Origin: Hemicentrotus pulcherrimus
Lineage: Eukaryota > Echinodermata > Echinoidea > Camarodonta > Strongylocentrotidae
Assembly: GCA_003118195.1 (NCBI GenBank)
Contig: BEXV01002223.1
Coordinates: 1-41,765, forward strand
DNA: 41,765 nt
Direction: 5' to 3'
The position numbers were made by a program, and so were the translations under genes. This document shows positions 39,762-41,765 of the stretch, in pieces. Every line of letters starts with the position of its first letter. The first letter of the stretch is position 1. The notes under the pieces were generated by a model. The model had not been told where the DNA came from. It made no database searches and was given only the letters and a program-made list of their open reading frames with translations.

Positions 39762-41765
39762 CTGCAACGAAAATAAACATTGAAAGTATTAGCATTGAGG
39801 TGAAATAAGGTCTCACCTTTGAACATCTGAGTTTTTAACAAATGATAATTAATTAGCAACTGGAAGACAATTTCTAGAAACCATCATATGGCTTCTGAGA
39901 AAATCAGGTTAACTATCCATATTTGATCACTTGGAAGCCATCAAACTGTCATCCCAATCAGGTCATATCCATGTCTTTACATTTATGAATGTAAAAGCCG
40001 AGCATGGTAAACATTAAATCAAAGTCAATGCACTTTACACAGGCTTGCATTTAAAACTGCTGGTAATTTTCAATTTTCAATTTAAAAAAGTTTCAAATGT
40101 GAACAGGTTTGTATCCTTTGTTGTACACTGTCAGTTCCACTGCCACAACATGCACTGCTAGCTACTAGTGCAAATTCAGACATTTTCCATATCCAGGGGG
40201 AGTGGCACTTTCGAAAGACAAATTCAATTATGGATTTGATTTTGAGATGATCTCAATCAGCATGAAAAATACAGTACCTGTGTGCATAAGTTTATTTCCC
40301 GAATGGTATTTTTTTTTTTACACTTTCGATTGTTATTTCTTTGTTTCGGGAGAGGGAGAGAGGGGGTCAAGCGATCATTGGACCTCAAAAGAAAGGATAT
40401 GAGCAGATGCATTCTGCCTTTGAATTCACATGTGATTTTCCTGATGCTTTCTTTTACCCTCTTTAGAACAAACCAGGGTTGGCATTTTTCCCGCTTCGGA
40501 GGCTTATTTCCCAGACGCCAGGAAATAAGCGCTATTTACCGGTATTTTTTCAATGGACCAATGCATGATTTTGTCATGACAAGTGTTTTGATGAGCCAAT
40601 GAACATCCCCAAATTACAGAAGTGAGATGCTTGTAGGATACTTTACAGGAGAAAATGGGCTATTTGCCATTGCAAATGTAACACACACACAAAACAAAAT
40701 ATATATATTTTTTCTTTAATTTAAAAATTGTTTAGTTTTTTGAAAATCATATTTTTAGAGGAAAAATTGTACTGGTTGGCAGCTCTGACAAAGCAATGTA
40801 CATGGGGTAAAGGCGAGGTAAAATTCACTCAAGCGGTCTAGCACACCAAGGCACAACCATAGGAGGAATCCGGCGTGATCCGTTGTTTGAGCATACATGT
40901 AGATCTAAACGCTTGCAGACGCGCCCTTGCTCCACCAACGAGTTCGGCCGTGAAGATGGATGTAAACATTGAGGTCCATTTGCTGAACATGTATAGACAA
41001 TAACTTGAAATTTTAAAAATTCACATGAAACCTTTTTGTCAGAAGAATGTTTTGGGTTTTTCAAAATAATATTCCATGTAGACATTGTCAGTGAGCGGCG
41101 CTACCTAACGAATGTATCTCTTTTTAAAAATTTTGTACAGCTGTAGCGATATCGCAAGCTTTTTCACTGAGGACGTTTTGCCATGACAACTTACATGTAT
41201 CGCACAATTACCGCAGACGTGTATTGTAATTCTAATGTCCTCCCTGCTTGTTATCTTGTGTTTGAGATGGAATGTTAACCCGCATTGACCTCAGACAGTC
41301 TTCTTGTGCGACACCGAAAGACATACATGTACATGTAGATCTAGATCTACTTCTTCTTTACAGAGCATTGTCGGACTAGACTCTATAATGGGGTGTGTGC
41401 AGGTGGACCACTACAACGGGGATTCCCCTACTCATATGCGAATAGTGAAGTGGGTTCTTGAAGTGCAAAGTTGGTGACTCTCCATTTAACGTCCTATCCG
41501 AGGGACAGGGTGTTTTCCCATTAACTACATGTAGGGTGTCTGATCGCGCACCTAATGTTGTGTGCTAAAATCCTTTCCATTGAGATTGCACACATTCCTA
41601 TGCAGTCTACGTGCATTGCGCGACCATGAAAATTGGTCAATGATTTTATGAAAAAAATTGAACTTCAAACCTTTGGGGCTTGTGATCCTGAAGGTCAAAC
41701 TTAATAAATGAGGTGTCATATGAAAGAGCAAGTTTTTCTCCATATTCCCCATAGGGACGCAACCC
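39762..41765. promoter_or_regulatory. Putative 5' end / promoter side of AP1G1
   Basis: Exon 39667-39761 begins after a splice acceptor, so a non-coding first exon should lie here. CpG-enriched pockets at about 40835-40960 and 41085-41230 are the best candidates. No TATA box or transcription start could be assigned. A GCTTATTTCC/GGAAATAAGC hairpin lies near 40502-40531. Confidence 0.3.
41385..41550 (+). repeat. Possible SINE-domain-like repeat fragment
   Basis: CCATTTAACGTCCTATCCGA followed by GGGACAGGGTGTTTTCCC recalls a segment found in many marine-invertebrate repeats. No A or B box is clear, so this is tentative. Confidence 0.3.

Overview
This is a metazoan nuclear scaffold. It is AT-rich, carries intron-split genes with GT..AG junctions, and is crowded with short hairpin elements, MITEs and satellites. 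Proteins, intron sizes and repeats (TAGATC and ACATGT tracts, dispersed TGACCTTTGACCT repeats, GTCTCGCCTGC-ended elements) suggest a marine deuterostome, most likely a sea urchin. The organism call is an inference and the genus is not established. Two protein-coding genes were reconstructed exon by exon, with every splice phase checked.

Left end, + strand (721-3767): five exons of an SDR39U1-type atypical short-chain dehydrogenase, ending at a TGA at 3767. They hold about 290 residues from the GGTGFIG dinucleotide-binding loop to the C-terminus. The first exon, encoding the first beta strand, is not securely found; a phase-compatible candidate is at 482-530. Degenerate partial copies of the last-exon tail follow the stop codon (3869-4260).

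Centre and right, - strand (39761 down to 9696): a complete AP1G1 gene for the gamma large subunit of the AP-1 clathrin adaptor. It has 18 coding exons and 2,586 nt of CDS, 861 aa from the upstream ATG or 848 aa from the vertebrate-like MPAPIRL start. The order is an armadillo-like trunk (exons 2-14), a hinge with LLDLL/LVDLL clathrin-box-like motifs (exons 15-16) and the gamma ear (exons 17-18). Exons 1 and 2 are separated by a 7.6-kb intron. The two genes converge tail to tail with about 5.9 kb of non-coding DNA between their stop codons.

The introns hold most of the unexplained structure: a truncated, frameshifted HARBI1-like (PIF/Harbinger) transposase; a TTAA-flanked MITE with about 200-bp inverted arms; two direct copies of a dispersed element whose internal repeats carry DR1-type nuclear-receptor motifs; a 1.2-kb palindromic (CTAGAT)n satellite; a tandem duplication with a MITE in one copy and an empty site in the other; a 50-55 bp minisatellite; a tRNA-derived SINE; and several hairpins. 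The most gene-relevant novelty is an 84-nt, stop-free, phase-compatible candidate cassette exon in AP1G1 (18499-18582). No RNA genes, CRISPR arrays or prokaryotic systems were seen. Single N bases occur at 21855, 33608 and 35736.
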